Source: Streptomyces sp. NBC_01288 (GTDB lineage: Bacteria; Actinomycetota; Actinomycetes; Streptomycetales; Streptomycetaceae). From it: a stretch of 64,000 bases of DNA. This document shows positions 44,455 to 53,584 of the stretch, in pieces. Every line of letters starts with the position of its first letter. Position 1 is the first letter of the stretch. The translations under genes were made by a program, and so were the position numbers. The stretch lies in NCBI RefSeq assembly GCF_035982055.1, contig NZ_CP108427.1, positions 372,001 to 436,000 on the forward strand. The letters are read 5' to 3'. The notes beneath the pieces are model-generated. The model had not been told where the DNA came from. It worked only from the letters and a program-made list of their open reading frames with translations, and did no database searches.

Positions 44455-45450
44455 TCACCCGCGGAAACAGCTCCCGGCCCCGGCCGCCCACTCGCTCGCC
44501 GGAAGCTCAAGAAGCCGCTCGATCCGGTCGCTGTCCGGCAGGGGACCGTGATCGGCGGTCACCTTCAGGGCCGACGCCGCCGTGATGTGTCCCAGCCGCA
44601 GCGCACGCTCCATGCCTCCACCGCGCAGCAGCCCGGTCAGCACTCCGGCGGCGAACGCGTCGCCCGCGCCGACGGGCTCCACCACGTCCGTGTCCAGCGC
44701 GGGCACGGTCCGCACGCCTTCGTCGCTGAAGGCGATGGCGGAATGCCCGCCGTCCTTGACGACGAGCAGGCGCGGGTGGGGCAACAGCGCCCGCACGTCG
44801 GCCGGTTGGAGGTCCGCGCCCCACAACTCCCGCGCCTCGTCGAGGCCGACGAAGGTGATGTCGGCCTGGTCGGCGAGGTCGCGCAGCACGGTCGTGGCCG
44901 TACCGGGCGGCCACAGCGCGGGGCGGTGGTTGACGTCGAAGCTGATGGCGTACGGCCGTTCAGCGGGCGGGACGGTGAGCGCGGTGGTCACCAGGTTCCG
45001 GCAGGACGGGGACAACGCCGGTGTCACGCCCGTGAGATGGAGAATGGAGGCCGATCTCAGTCTGTCGTCGTCGAGTACGTCGGGGCCCATCGCCGAGGCC
45101 GCCGAGTTGCCGCGGTAGTAGTGGACCCGGGTCCGCGAACCGGTCGGCTCCTTCACGAGCAGCCCGGTGGGCCGCTCCGGATCACACCGCACACCACTCA
45201 CATCGACACCCGACGCGCCGACCTCCGCGAGCACCCGCCGTCCCAACGGGTCGTCGCCCACGGCCGAGAGCCACGAGACGGGAACCCCCAGGTCGGCCAG
45301 ATACATGGCCACGTTCGACTCCGCCCCGGCCACCGACACCCGCAGATCGTCGGCACACTCCAGGGAGGAGGACGGGGCGGGGGCAAGGGCCGCCATGGTC
45401 TCCCCGATACAGACGACCGCGCCCTCCGCCGACTGCCATCCGCTCGTCAT
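44455..45450 (-). CDS. PfkB-family 2-keto-3-deoxy sugar acid kinase (KDG/KDGal kinase)
   Basis: A 331-aa ribokinase-fold sugar kinase. N-terminal VVCIGETMAALAPA and GAESNVAMYLADLGVPVSWL, and C-terminal EPVGAGDAFAAGVLTGLLRG with the catalytic aspartate, match KdgK-type enzymes. ATG 45450 has GGGAGGGG upstream and overlaps the aldolase stop (ATGA). In this cluster it should phosphorylate 2-keto-3-deoxygalactonate made by DgoD, giving the substrate of the aldolase. It is a PfkB-type enzyme, not the DgoK family used in E. coli, so the substrate is inferred from context. Confidence 0.87.
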   Translation of the reverse strand: MTSGWQSAEGAVVCIGETMAALAPAPSSSLECADDLRVSVAGAESNVAMYLADLGVPVSWLSAVGDDPLGRRVLAEVGASGVDVSGVRCDPERPTGLLVKEPTGSRTRVHYYRGNSAASAMGPDVLDDDRLRSASILHLTGVTPALSPSCRNLVTTALTVPPAERPYAISFDVNHRPALWPPGTATTVLRDLADQADITFVGLDEARELWGADLQPADVRALLPHPRLLVVKDGGHSAIAFSDEGVRTVPALDTDVVEPVGAGDAFAAGVLTGLLRGGGMERALRLGHITAASALKVTADHGPLPDSDRIERLLELPASEWAAGAGSCFRG

Positions 45451-46094
45451 GACCCCTCCCGCACGCACGAGGCGTCCTCAACGACGGTGAGAAACGCGCG
45501 AGTTCGGGCGCGCAGCTCGGTCAGGCTGCCGCCGTCGGCCGCGTCCCCGACCAGGGGCGAACCGACGCCGACAGCGGTCGCTCCGGCGTTCAGATACTCC
45601 CGCGCGGCCGACTCGTCGACGCCGCCCACCGGCACGAACACCTCGTGCGGGAACGGTCCACGCAGAGCCTTGAGATAGGCGGGACCGCCGGCCTCCGCGG
45701 CCGGGAAGATCTTCAGCGCGGCGACACCGAGGGGGCGTGCGGCGAGGATCTCGGTAGGGGTCAACACCCCGGCGATTACCGGCAGTTCGAGCCGGTGCGC
45801 CTCGCTGATACCGTCCCCCAGCGCCGGGGTGACGGCGAAGTTCGCGCCGGCCCGATGGGCGGCGCGGGCGTCGTCGGCGGTCAGGACCGTACCGGCGCCG
45901 AGGGGGCGGTCGGGGCCGAGTTCCTTGCGGGCCCGCTCGATGACGGACAAGGCGTCCACACCGGTCAGGGACACCTCGATGAGTTCGACGCCCTCCTCGG
46001 CGAGGGTCAGTACGGTGCGTACGGCGGCTTCCGGGTCGGTGCCGCGAATGATCGCAACGAGGCGGTGTGCGGCCAGGGCCGCTCGCAGATCCAT
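45447..46094 (-). CDS. KDPG/KDPGal aldolase (Eda/DgoA family)
   Basis: A 215-aa class-I aldolase. Catalytic E40 is in LIEVSLTG and the Schiff-base lysine K128 in AALKIFPAAEAGG; FVPVGGV and GVGSPLV bind phosphate. It cleaves the 6-phosphorylated 2-keto-3-deoxy sugar acid to pyruvate and glyceraldehyde-3-phosphate, the last step of the pathway. Stop overlaps the kinase ATG. The palindrome CCTGTACAGG (46110-46119) lies just upstream of its ribosome-binding region. Confidence 0.9.
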   Translation of the reverse strand: MDLRAALAAHRLVAIIRGTDPEAAVRTVLTLAEEGVELIEVSLTGVDALSVIERARKELGPDRPLGAGTVLTADDARAAHRAGANFAVTPALGDGISEAHRLELPVIAGVLTPTEILAARPLGVAALKIFPAAEAGGPAYLKALRGPFPHEVFVPVGGVDESAAREYLNAGATAVGVGSPLVGDAADGGSLTELRARTRAFLTVVEDASCVREGS

Positions 46095-46124
46095 GCGACG
46101 AATTCCCTTCCTGTACAGGTCGGT

Positions 46125-46943
46125 TCAGGCACAACGGCAGTTCGTGGTCAGCGTCAGCCGCCACCGCACTTCACCCGAGTCGGGTACCCGGGCGGCGTCA
46201 TCAGGGCCCGCCTCGGCTAGGTCGAAGACGCGGCCGAGCATTGGTTCAACGCCGGTGCTGCGGTAGGGGTGTTGGGCGGGAAAGCCGCCCAGGTTGCGCC
46301 ACAGGGCGATGGACACGGGCTGTCCGTCGGCTTCGAGGGCGAGTGAGAGCCGGTCGGCCTGGTCGTGGACGCAGCAGTGAGAAGCGCCCACAACGGCCCC
46401 TACTGCGGTGCCGTCATCCCGACCGAACCGGTCCAGGCGCAGCCCGCACGGCGCGGGCCAGTCGCCCTCCACCCATGAGGCACCGTCCGGCCACACCTGG
46501 TCCAACAGCCGCTCCGCCTCAGGGAACAGCCGGGTGCGCGCTCCATCGCGGATGCGCAGAAACGCACGGTCGGAGAGGTCGAGCAGAGCATGGGCGGCCC
46601 ACACGAAGCGGAAGCCCGGGTCGGCCGTCAGGACGTAGTCGGCCACAACCTCGTCAGCCTCGGCACGCACTGTGCGCGCCAAGGTGAAGCGGTCACAGCG
46701 CAGGACATCCGCCCCGGCCTCCCGCGTCCAGGGTCTTGACCAGGCGTCCCCGTGGTCGGGAGTGCCCCGGACAGTCGGTATGCACTCCTCCAGTCCGCCC
46801 GCGTCCACGAAGGCGTCGCCGGGGGAAACGTTGTCGCGCTCCGGAGCCTCGCGGCGCCACAGCCACTCACGCCCCGCCAACCGCAGCGAGGTCCAACGCC
46901 CGCCGTGGGTACGGTCGATAACGATGTCCGACGGCACGGTCAC
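46125..46943 (-). CDS. Aldose 1-epimerase-like (mutarotase-fold) protein
   Basis: A 272-aa beta-sandwich protein with galactose-mutarotase character (GGRWTSLRLAGREWLW, GGLEECIPTVRG, FRFVWAAHALLDLS, GVEPMLGRVFDLAEA). The GTG at 46943 overlaps the DgoD stop (GTGA); GTG 46937 is an alternative. In E. coli-type mutarotases two histidines and a glutamate are catalytic; one histidine in AAHALL and a glutamate in VEPMLG are visible, but I cannot confirm the full set. In this operon it could convert alpha- to beta-galactose for the dehydrogenase. Confidence 0.72.
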   Translation of the reverse strand: MTVPSDIVIDRTHGGRWTSLRLAGREWLWRREAPERDNVSPGDAFVDAGGLEECIPTVRGTPDHGDAWSRPWTREAGADVLRCDRFTLARTVRAEADEVVADYVLTADPGFRFVWAAHALLDLSDRAFLRIRDGARTRLFPEAERLLDQVWPDGASWVEGDWPAPCGLRLDRFGRDDGTAVGAVVGASHCCVHDQADRLSLALEADGQPVSIALWRNLGGFPAQHPYRSTGVEPMLGRVFDLAEAGPDDAARVPDSGEVRWRLTLTTNCRCA

Positions 46944-48085
46944 CACTCCGCGAAGGAGCCGTCGGGGTGCCGCCACACCGGGTTGCGCCAGGCGTGGCCG
47001 GTGCGGTCGGCGGCGCGTACGGCGGCCTCGTCGATCGTGATGCCGAGGCCGGGGGCGTCACCGCGCAGGGCGTGGCCGTCGACGAACCGGAAGGGCGCGG
47101 GGTCGACGAGGTAGGAGAGCAGGTCGGCGTCCTTGTTGTAGTGGATGCCCCGACTCTGCTCCTGGATAAGGAAGTTGGGGGTGGCGAACGCGACCTGGAG
47201 ACTGGCCGCCAGCGCGATCGGGCCGAGCGGGCAGTGCGGGGCGAGTTGGGCGCCGTAGGCCTCCGCGAGGGAGGCGATGCGGTGGACCTCCGAGATGCCG
47301 CCGGCGTGGGACAGGTCGGGCTGGGCGACGGCGATGCCCGCGGCGAGGACGGGCAGGAACTCGGCGCGTCCGTAAAGGCGTTCGCCGGTGGCGAGCGGTA
47401 CCGGGCTCGACTCGACGAGGCCGGCCAGCTGATGGCTGTGCTCGGGCAGGACGGGCTCCTCGACGAACAGCGGGTGCAGCGGGGCGAGTTCGGCGAGGAC
47501 GCGGCGGGCGCCGGCGGCGGTGAAGCGGCCGTGGAAGTCGACGGCGACATCGCGGTCGGGGCCGAGTGCCTCGCGGGCGGCGGCCACGCGGGCGACGATC
47601 GCGGCGGTCTCGGCGGGGGTGGGGATCGGTGAGGTGGCTCCGGCCGCGTTCATCTTCACGGCGGTGAAACCGGCCTCGACCTGGGCGGCTATCTGCTCGC
47701 TCAGCTGGGCGGGTTCGTCGCCGCCGACCCAGGCGTAGACCCGGACGCGGTCGCGCACGGGACCGCCCAACAGGGCGTGCACGGGGGCGCCGTACGTCTT
47801 TCCGGCAATATCCCACAGCGCCTGGTCGAGGCCGGCGACGGCGCTGGAGAGGATCGGGCCGCCCCGGTAGAAGCCACCCTTGGTCAGCACCTGCCAGTGG
47901 TCCTGGATGCGCAACGGGTCCTGGCCGACGAGGTGTTCGGCCAGCACGTCGACGGCGGCGCGCACGACTTCGGCGCGCCCTTCGACGACCGGTTCGCCCC
48001 AGCCGACCACGCCGTCGTCGGTCTCGACGCGGCAGAACATCCAGCGGGGCGGGACGAGGAAGGTCTCGACACGGGTGATCTTCAC
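46940..48085 (-). CDS. dgoD: D-galactonate dehydratase
   Basis: A 381-aa enolase-superfamily enzyme closely resembling E. coli DgoD (382 aa): ETFLVPPRWMF, QVLTKGGFYRGGPILSSA, metal ligands D183 (AVDFHGR), E209 (FVEEPVLPE) and E235 (TGERLYGR), general acid/base H185 and H284 (LAPHCPLGP), and the end NPVWRHPDGSFAEW. It dehydrates D-galactonate to 2-keto-3-deoxygalactonate. The GTG at 48085 overlaps the FadR-type regulator's stop (GTGA); the stop overlaps the mutarotase start. The specific assignment is strong because similarity extends over the full length. Confidence 0.93.
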   Translation of the reverse strand: MKITRVETFLVPPRWMFCRVETDDGVVGWGEPVVEGRAEVVRAAVDVLAEHLVGQDPLRIQDHWQVLTKGGFYRGGPILSSAVAGLDQALWDIAGKTYGAPVHALLGGPVRDRVRVYAWVGGDEPAQLSEQIAAQVEAGFTAVKMNAAGATSPIPTPAETAAIVARVAAAREALGPDRDVAVDFHGRFTAAGARRVLAELAPLHPLFVEEPVLPEHSHQLAGLVESSPVPLATGERLYGRAEFLPVLAAGIAVAQPDLSHAGGISEVHRIASLAEAYGAQLAPHCPLGPIALAASLQVAFATPNFLIQEQSRGIHYNKDADLLSYLVDPAPFRFVDGHALRGDAPGLGITIDEAAVRAADRTGHAWRNPVWRHPDGSFAEW

Positions 48086-48861
48086 TGAGACCGGGAGCCT
48101 TCCGTTTCTTCGGAGTCCTGAACGGGGTCCGCTGGGGAGCCCTCGTCCTCTTCGGAGTCGCCGAGGCGGTCCAGGTCGCGGCCGGCCTGGTCGAGCAGGG
48201 CGCGCATCGCGGCCTCGGCGGTCTGCGGGTCCTGGTCGCGTACGGCGTCCAGGACGGCGCGGTGGGCCGGGACCGGGTCCTCGCTGTGCGGGGCGCTGTG
48301 CACGATCCGGTCGCGGTGCGCGAGGCCGGACTCGATCACCATCTCCATGCGTTCGAGGAGTTCGTTGTGGGTGGCGGCGAGCAGCGCGCGGTGGAACGCG
48401 AGGTCGGCCTCGACGGCGTGGGCGGCACCGCTGCCCTCCTCCCCCATCGCGTCGAGGGCGCCGTCCAGGGCGGCCAGGTCCGCGTCGGTGCGACGCAGGG
48501 CGGCCAGGCGTACGGCGGCGGGTTCGATGATGGCGCGCACTTCGGCGAGGTTGTGCAGCAGCGCCCGGTCGGACTCCGAGGTGGAGGCGCCCTCGAACTG
48601 CCAGCGCAGCACGTCGGCGTCGAGCAGGTTCCACTCGGCGCGGGGGCGTACGAAGGTGCCGCGCCGCTGCCGGGCGTCGACCATCCCCTTGGCCGCGAGC
48701 ACCTTCAGCGATTCGCGCAGCGCGGTCAGGCTCACGTCCAACTCGCTCTGTAGCGCCACGAGATCCAGCGTGGCCCCCTCGGGGATCTCACCGCCCAGGA
48801 TGCGGCGGGCGAGGAGTTCCACGGTCTGGCCGTGGACGCCTCGACGGGCATAGGGCGTCAT
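48082..48861 (-). CDS. FadR/GntR-family regulator (DgoR-like)
   Basis: A 259-aa regulator. GntR winged helix at ~10-75 (VELLARRILGGEIPEGATLDL ... ALRESLKVLAAKGMVDARQRRGTFV) and an all-helical FCD domain (~95-230) with metal-ligand histidines (DLAFHRALLAATHNELL, PVPAHRAVLDA). The acidic C-terminal tail is variable. It sits in the galactonate operon, coupled to dgoD, so galactonate or a derivative is the likely effector, as with DgoR. It is the best candidate to bind the shared elements at 54961 and 57241. Confidence 0.9.
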   Translation of the reverse strand: MTPYARRGVHGQTVELLARRILGGEIPEGATLDLVALQSELDVSLTALRESLKVLAAKGMVDARQRRGTFVRPRAEWNLLDADVLRWQFEGASTSESDRALLHNLAEVRAIIEPAAVRLAALRRTDADLAALDGALDAMGEEGSGAAHAVEADLAFHRALLAATHNELLERMEMVIESGLAHRDRIVHSAPHSEDPVPAHRAVLDAVRDQDPQTAEAAMRALLDQAGRDLDRLGDSEEDEGSPADPVQDSEETEGSRSQ

Positions 48862-48895
48862 GTCGTACAGCCTTTCTGCTGGTTGGGGAGCGTGG

Positions 48896-49669
48896 TCATG
48901 CGGAGGCCTTGACGACGCTCCAGCCGCCGTCCACCACGAGACTCGTCCCGGTGATGAAGGAGGCTTCGTCGGCGCTGAGGAACGCGATGGCCGCGGCCAC
49001 TTCCTCGGGGGTGCCGAAGCGGCGTACGGCCGTCTCGGCGATGCTGCGTTCCCGTTCGTCGGGCGGCACTCTGTCCCAGGCGGCGGTCAGTATCGGTCCC
49101 GGCAGGACGGCGTTGACGCGCACAACAGGCCCGTATTCGACGGCGAGTTGGCTGCACAGGGAGAGCAACGCGCCCTTGGCGGCGGCGTAGGCGGGATGCC
49201 CGGGGATGCCCTTGTGGGCGTGCACGGACGAGGTCAGCACCACCGCGCCCCGCCGCTCCTCCAGATCGGGCAGCACCGCCCGGAACCCGAGGAAACTCCC
49301 GGTCAGATTGACGTCGAGCTGCCGCTGCCAGGACGGCAGGGTCATCTCGTGGGCGGGTGTGACGTCGACGGTGAAGGCGTTGCTGACGAGGACGTCGACG
49401 GGCCCGAAGGCGTGCGCGGCACCGACGATCCGCGCCCAGTCCTCCTCGACCGCGACATCGGCGGCCACGAACCGCGCCCGCCCGCCGTCCTTCCCGATCC
49501 GCTCCGCCACCGCCGCGCCCCGCTCCTCGGCGATGTCGGCGAGCACGACGGCGGCTCCCTCCTCGGCGAGGCGTACGGCCGTGGCGGCTCCGATGCCGGA
49601 GGCCGCTCCGGTGACCACGGCCGTGCGTCCGGTGAAACGGGCGCCGTGCCGTCGTACGGACTGGTCCAT
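48896..49669 (-). CDS. SDR dehydrogenase, likely D-galactose/aldose 1-dehydrogenase
   Basis: A 257-aa short-chain dehydrogenase: TGAASGIGAATAVRLAEEG cofactor motif, catalytic serine in VLTSSVHAHKG, Y-x3-K in HPAYAAAKGALL, and the end TGTSLVVDGGWSVV. The ATG at 49669 has AAGGAG 9 nt upstream. Its position between an alpha-galactosidase and a galactonate dehydratase predicts oxidation of galactose to galactonolactone, the missing entry step. The sequence alone does not fix the substrate, and no lactonase gene is present. Confidence 0.85.
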   Translation of the reverse strand: MDQSVRRHGARFTGRTAVVTGAASGIGAATAVRLAEEGAAVVLADIAEERGAAVAERIGKDGGRARFVAADVAVEEDWARIVGAAHAFGPVDVLVSNAFTVDVTPAHEMTLPSWQRQLDVNLTGSFLGFRAVLPDLEERRGAVVLTSSVHAHKGIPGHPAYAAAKGALLSLCSQLAVEYGPVVRVNAVLPGPILTAAWDRVPPDERERSIAETAVRRFGTPEEVAAAIAFLSADEASFITGTSLVVDGGWSVVKASA

Positions 49670-49698
49670 CGGGGTTCGACTCCTTCGCGTCCTGCGCG

Positions 49699-49712
49699 TT
49701 TCTCGCGAGAAA
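49699..49712. promoter_or_regulatory. 14-bp palindrome between the GH36 and SDR genes
   Basis: TTTCTCGCGAGAAA is perfectly symmetric and fills part of the 67-bp gap, 30 bp before the SDR start. It could be an operator of an internal promoter for the catabolic genes or a processing/attenuation hairpin. I see no clear promoter boxes. Confidence 0.4.
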
Positions 49713-49736
49713 GGGCTTGCCGGAAACATACGGGGC

Positions 49737-51803
49737 TCACTCACGCAGCAGCACGATCAGGTCGGCATCATGATCGCCGCTCCACGCGAACGGCAGCCCG
49801 TAGTGCAGCAGATGGGCTCCGCTGTACGTCGTCCCCGTCGCCGTGTCCCGATAGCGCGCCGTCGCGTCCAGTCCCCGCAGCCGAAGCCGGTCCGCCCGCC
49901 CTGGCACGAGCGGCGCCCCGTCGAGCCGCCCGGTGCTCAACGCGGCGACGACGGTCCGGTCCCCGGCGTCGTACTGGACCCCGCAGCTCGGCTCCTCCGG
50001 CGTACCGAGGAGTCGCGCCTCACCATGGTGGATCACGTTCCGCACCTCCTTGTACCGGCCGATCCACCGGGCGGCCTCGGCCCGCTGCTCCGGTGTCCAC
50101 GCGCGCAGGTCGGCACCGACACCCAGCACCCCGCACATGGCATTGACAAAACGGAAGGCGAGACTGCGCGGACGTGGATCGAAGATGCCGGGCGCGTCCG
50201 TCACCCAGGAACTCATGACGTGCGGGGCGTGCGCGTGCAGGAACCCGTACTGGATCGAGAGCCGGTCCAGCGGTGCGGTGTTGTCGCTGGGCCAGACGAC
50301 GTCGGTGCGCGCGATCGTCGCATGCTCGATCCGCCCGCCGCCGCCCGCACAGCCCTCGATGGTGACGTCGGGGTGGGCGGAACGGAGGTGGTCCAGGACG
50401 CGCAGATACCCGGCCACGTGCTCGGCGTCCAGGTCGACGCGGCCGGCACCGGGACGACCGCGCTCGGTGGGCGGGCGGTTCATGTCCCACTTGAGGTAGC
50501 TGATCTCGTAGGTGCCGAGCAGCCGGTCGAGCGTCCCGATCACGAAGTCCTGGACGTCGGTCCGACCGAGGTCGAGGAGCAGCTCGTTGCGGACGAGTCG
50601 GCCGGGGCGGCCCTCTATTCGGTAGACCCACTCGGGGTGTTCGGCGTACAGACGGCTCCCGGGGCTGACGGCCTCGGGTTCGACCCACAGGCCGAAGTCC
50701 AGGCCCAACGCCCTTACGTCCACGATGAATTGGTCGAAGCCCTGCGGGAAGGCGGCCGGGTCGGGCCACCAGTCCCCCAGTCCCCCGGTGTCGTCGGCGC
50801 GCCCGGTGAACCAGCCGTCGTCCACGACGAACAGCTCGGCCCCGATGTCGGCGGCCGTCTTCGCCAGCTCCAGTTGCGCGGCCGCGTCGACGTCGAAGCC
50901 GGTGGCTTCCCAGGAGTTGTAGAGGACCTTGCGGGGGCGGTGCAGGCGTTGGCCGGTGAGGTGTCGCTCGTAGCGATGCCAGACGCGGGAGAGTCCGTCG
51001 AGGCCCTCCGGACTGAAGGCGCAGGCGAGTTGGGGGGTGGCGAGGGTCTCGCCGGGTGCGAGCAGCACCGCCCCCTCGTGCGGGACACGGCCCGCCCGGA
51101 CCCGCACGGAACCGCCGGGTTCGGCCTCTGCGGTGATGTGCCAGTTGCCGGGCCAGGCGAGGGCGATACCGTACGCGGCCGGCGACTCGCCGTCCTGCAC
51201 CGCGAGCCAGGGCGCGTACGCGTGTCCCGGCACACCTTGCAGGCTGCCGATGCTGAACGTGCCTCTGGGCAGGTCGAGTTGGGTGCGCTGGAACTCCTGC
51301 GACCACTGGCCCGTGAGGTATGTCAGGCGGGCGACGCCGGTGACGGGGATGTTCACGGCGGCCGAGTCGAGCCGCTCCAGGCGGAGTTCCCGCGAGGCGG
51401 CGGTGAACTCTGTCCAGCGGAGGATCACGTCCGTGCTCGGCACGGTCTCGTAGTGAAGGACGGTCCGGAGGCCCAACAGCTCGTCGTGGAACGCGAGTCG
51501 TAGCGTGCCTTCGTCCGCTTCCGCCCCGACGAACTCCCACCACACGCCCCGGTCTTCGCCGTCCGGACGCGACGCAACCAGCTCGGATCCGGTGAACGGC
51601 CGTAGCCCGTACGGCAGATACTCGGCCGGCGCCGCGTCGGCGGGTGTGATGAAGTGTGTCCGCCTCGACCAGTCCAGGGCGGAGGGACCGTCCTCGACGC
51701 CGAGCGGGCCCCATGCGTCGAGTTCGGCCCAGGGGCCGTCCGGGGACAGGCGCACGGTGTAGCTGGTGTTCTCCGTGCGCAACGTCCAGCGCTGGTGGGT
51801 CAC
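49737..51803 (-). CDS. GH36 alpha-galactosidase (cytoplasmic)
   Basis: A 688-aa retaining alpha-galactosidase with no signal peptide. N-terminal beta-supersandwich, then TIM barrel (KVLYNSWEATGFDV, LFVVDDGWFTGR, DFGLWVEPEAVSPGS). The nucleophile aspartate is in SYLKWDMNRPP (~439) and the acid/base in VVWPSDNTAPLDRLSIQYGF (~506); EGCAGGGGRI binds substrate. The GTG overlaps the permease stop (GTGA). It would split imported melibiose/raffinose-type or galactomannan-derived oligosaccharides inside the cell, feeding galactose into the downstream oxidation route. Confidence 0.92.
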   Translation of the reverse strand: MTHQRWTLRTENTSYTVRLSPDGPWAELDAWGPLGVEDGPSALDWSRRTHFITPADAAPAEYLPYGLRPFTGSELVASRPDGEDRGVWWEFVGAEADEGTLRLAFHDELLGLRTVLHYETVPSTDVILRWTEFTAASRELRLERLDSAAVNIPVTGVARLTYLTGQWSQEFQRTQLDLPRGTFSIGSLQGVPGHAYAPWLAVQDGESPAAYGIALAWPGNWHITAEAEPGGSVRVRAGRVPHEGAVLLAPGETLATPQLACAFSPEGLDGLSRVWHRYERHLTGQRLHRPRKVLYNSWEATGFDVDAAAQLELAKTAADIGAELFVVDDGWFTGRADDTGGLGDWWPDPAAFPQGFDQFIVDVRALGLDFGLWVEPEAVSPGSRLYAEHPEWVYRIEGRPGRLVRNELLLDLGRTDVQDFVIGTLDRLLGTYEISYLKWDMNRPPTERGRPGAGRVDLDAEHVAGYLRVLDHLRSAHPDVTIEGCAGGGGRIEHATIARTDVVWPSDNTAPLDRLSIQYGFLHAHAPHVMSSWVTDAPGIFDPRPRSLAFRFVNAMCGVLGVGADLRAWTPEQRAEAARWIGRYKEVRNVIHHGEARLLGTPEEPSCGVQYDAGDRTVVAALSTGRLDGAPLVPGRADRLRLRGLDATARYRDTATGTTYSGAHLLHYGLPFAWSGDHDADLIVLLRE

Positions 51804-52648
51804 TTGACCGCCCCGAGGTTGAGCCCGGCCACGAAGTGCCGCTGGAAGCGCAGGAACACGGCGACCGTGGGAGCGGCGGCGATGACGGAACCGGCCGCGA
51901 TGACGTTCCACATCGACACGAACTGGCCCTGAAGTCCGATGAGCGCCGCGGTGATCGGCATCTTCGTGTCGCTGCGCAGCACGGTGATCGCCCAGAGCAG
52001 GTCGTTGAAGATCCAGGTGAAGGAGAGGGCGCTGAGCGCGGCCAGGGCGGGCCGGGTCAGCGGAAGGATGATCCGCCAGAAGATCTGCCAGGGGCCCGCG
52101 CCGTCGACGACCGCCGCCTGCTGGATCTCCGCCGGGATAGACCGCATGAATCCGTGCAGGACGAAGACGTAGAAGCCGACGCCGAAGCCGATCTGTACGC
52201 CGATGAGCGCGGGCAGGGTGTCGAAGATGCCCATCACTTCGCTGAGCTTGGAGACCGGGATGAGGAGGATCTGCGGCGGGAGGAGGTTGCCGCCGAGCAT
52301 GATGAGCAACAGGGAGCGGCGGAAGGGGAGTTCGTAGCGGCTGAGGGCGAAGGCGGCCATGGCGGCGAGGGCCAGCGTGATCAGGACGCAGGGGATGGTG
52401 ACGACCAGGCTGTTGATGAGGGCGCGCTGCTGGCCGCCGTCGACCCATGCCTGGCGGAAGTTGCCGAGGGTGAAGGAGTGCGGCCAGCTGCCCAGGCCGT
52501 GCGTGGCGATGTCGTCGAAGGAACGCAGGCTGGTCACCAGGACCAGGGCGATGGGCAGCAGCCACAGGATCGCCAGCGCGCCCGCACCCAGGTGGAATCC
52601 GGCGGTCGCGGCCCGCTTGCGGCGCAGGGCCGTGGAGTTGGCGGACAT
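51800..52648 (-). CDS. Carbohydrate ABC transporter permease (MalG type)
   Basis: A 282-aa permease with six predicted helices. The EAA loop is QQAAVVDGAGPWQIFWRIILPL. The ATG overlaps the stop of the preceding permease (TGATG), and its stop overlaps the GH36 start. It forms the channel with the 52648-53583 product; the ATPase is not encoded here. Confidence 0.91.
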   Translation of the reverse strand: MSANSTALRRKRAATAGFHLGAGALAILWLLPIALVLVTSLRSFDDIATHGLGSWPHSFTLGNFRQAWVDGGQQRALINSLVVTIPCVLITLALAAMAAFALSRYELPFRRSLLLIMLGGNLLPPQILLIPVSKLSEVMGIFDTLPALIGVQIGFGVGFYVFVLHGFMRSIPAEIQQAAVVDGAGPWQIFWRIILPLTRPALAALSALSFTWIFNDLLWAITVLRSDTKMPITAALIGLQGQFVSMWNVIAAGSVIAAAPTVAVFLRFQRHFVAGLNLGAVK

Positions 52649-53583
52649 CAGTCGGCCTCCCGGAACGCGCGGACGAGGTAGGAGCAGATGACGCCGAAGG
52701 CCAGCACGAAGATGACGACGGCGAGCGCGGAGCCGTAGCCAAGTCGTAGGGACTGGAAGGCGGTTGAGTACATGTAGGTGCTCAGCAGCTCGGAGGAGTG
52801 GTAGGGGCCGCCGCGGGTCAGGGACCACACGACGTCGAAGGAGCGCAGTGAGTCGATGACGATGACCGACAGAACCACCGCGTTGACACTGCGCAGTTGG
52901 GGCAGCGTGACGTGCCGCAGGCGCTGCCACGCACTCGCGCCGTCGACCTTCGCGGCCTCGTACAGGGCCGGGTCGATGCCTTTGAGGCCGGCCAGGTAGA
53001 GGACCATGACGTAGCCGATCTGGCGCCAGAGCGCGGGCACGATCACGGCGTACAGGGCGGTGTCCTGGTCGGCGAGCCAGGCGTGGCGGAGGCTGCCGAG
53101 GCCGACGGACTGGAGGAGTTGGTTGAGGACGCCGTCGGGTTGGTAGATCGCCTGCCAGACGAGGGCGGTGGCGACGAGGGAGAAGACGACCGGCAGGAAC
53201 AGGGCCGCTCGGTAGAAGCCGACGCCGCGCCGCTCCTGTTGGAGCAAGAGGGCTGCGGCCAGGCCGAGCAGGGCGGACAGGCCGCCGAAGAGGACGAGCC
53301 AGAGGATGGTGTGGCCGGCCGCGCTGCGGAAGACGTCGTCGTGGGCCATCTCCCGGAAGTTGTCCAGGCCGACGAACCGCGGTGCGGAGACACCGTCCCA
53401 GTCGGTGAGGGCAAGGTAGAAGCCCTGCACGGCGGGCCAGAACACCCATACCGCCTCGACGAGAAGCGGGACGAGGACGAAGGCGAGCACCAGCGGGGAG
53501 GTGCGCCGGGGGCCCCGAACCCGCTTGCCCTTGGCGGGCGTTGGGGTCGGGGACTTCCGGTCGGGCGCGGTCAGGACGGCCAT
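52648..53583 (-). CDS. Carbohydrate ABC transporter permease (MalF type)
   Basis: A 311-aa permease, first channel subunit. A basic N-terminal region precedes the first helix (LVLAFVLVPLLVEAVWVFWP); the EAA loop is EAAKVDGASAWQRLRHVTLPQ. It starts one base after the binding-protein stop at 53585, so the operon is tightly packed. Confidence 0.91.
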   Translation of the reverse strand: MAVLTAPDRKSPTPTPAKGKRVRGPRRTSPLVLAFVLVPLLVEAVWVFWPAVQGFYLALTDWDGVSAPRFVGLDNFREMAHDDVFRSAAGHTILWLVLFGGLSALLGLAAALLLQQERRGVGFYRAALFLPVVFSLVATALVWQAIYQPDGVLNQLLQSVGLGSLRHAWLADQDTALYAVIVPALWRQIGYVMVLYLAGLKGIDPALYEAAKVDGASAWQRLRHVTLPQLRSVNAVVLSVIVIDSLRSFDVVWSLTRGGPYHSSELLSTYMYSTAFQSLRLGYGSALAVVIFVLAFGVICSYLVRAFREAD

Positions 53584-53584
53584 G

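Noticed and set aside
49206..51503. 765-codon open frame on the + strand
   Set aside because: It is antisense to the GH36 and SDR genes, which have full family motifs. Its composition (Val/Glu/Gly/Arg-rich, no domains) is that of a third-position-GC shadow.
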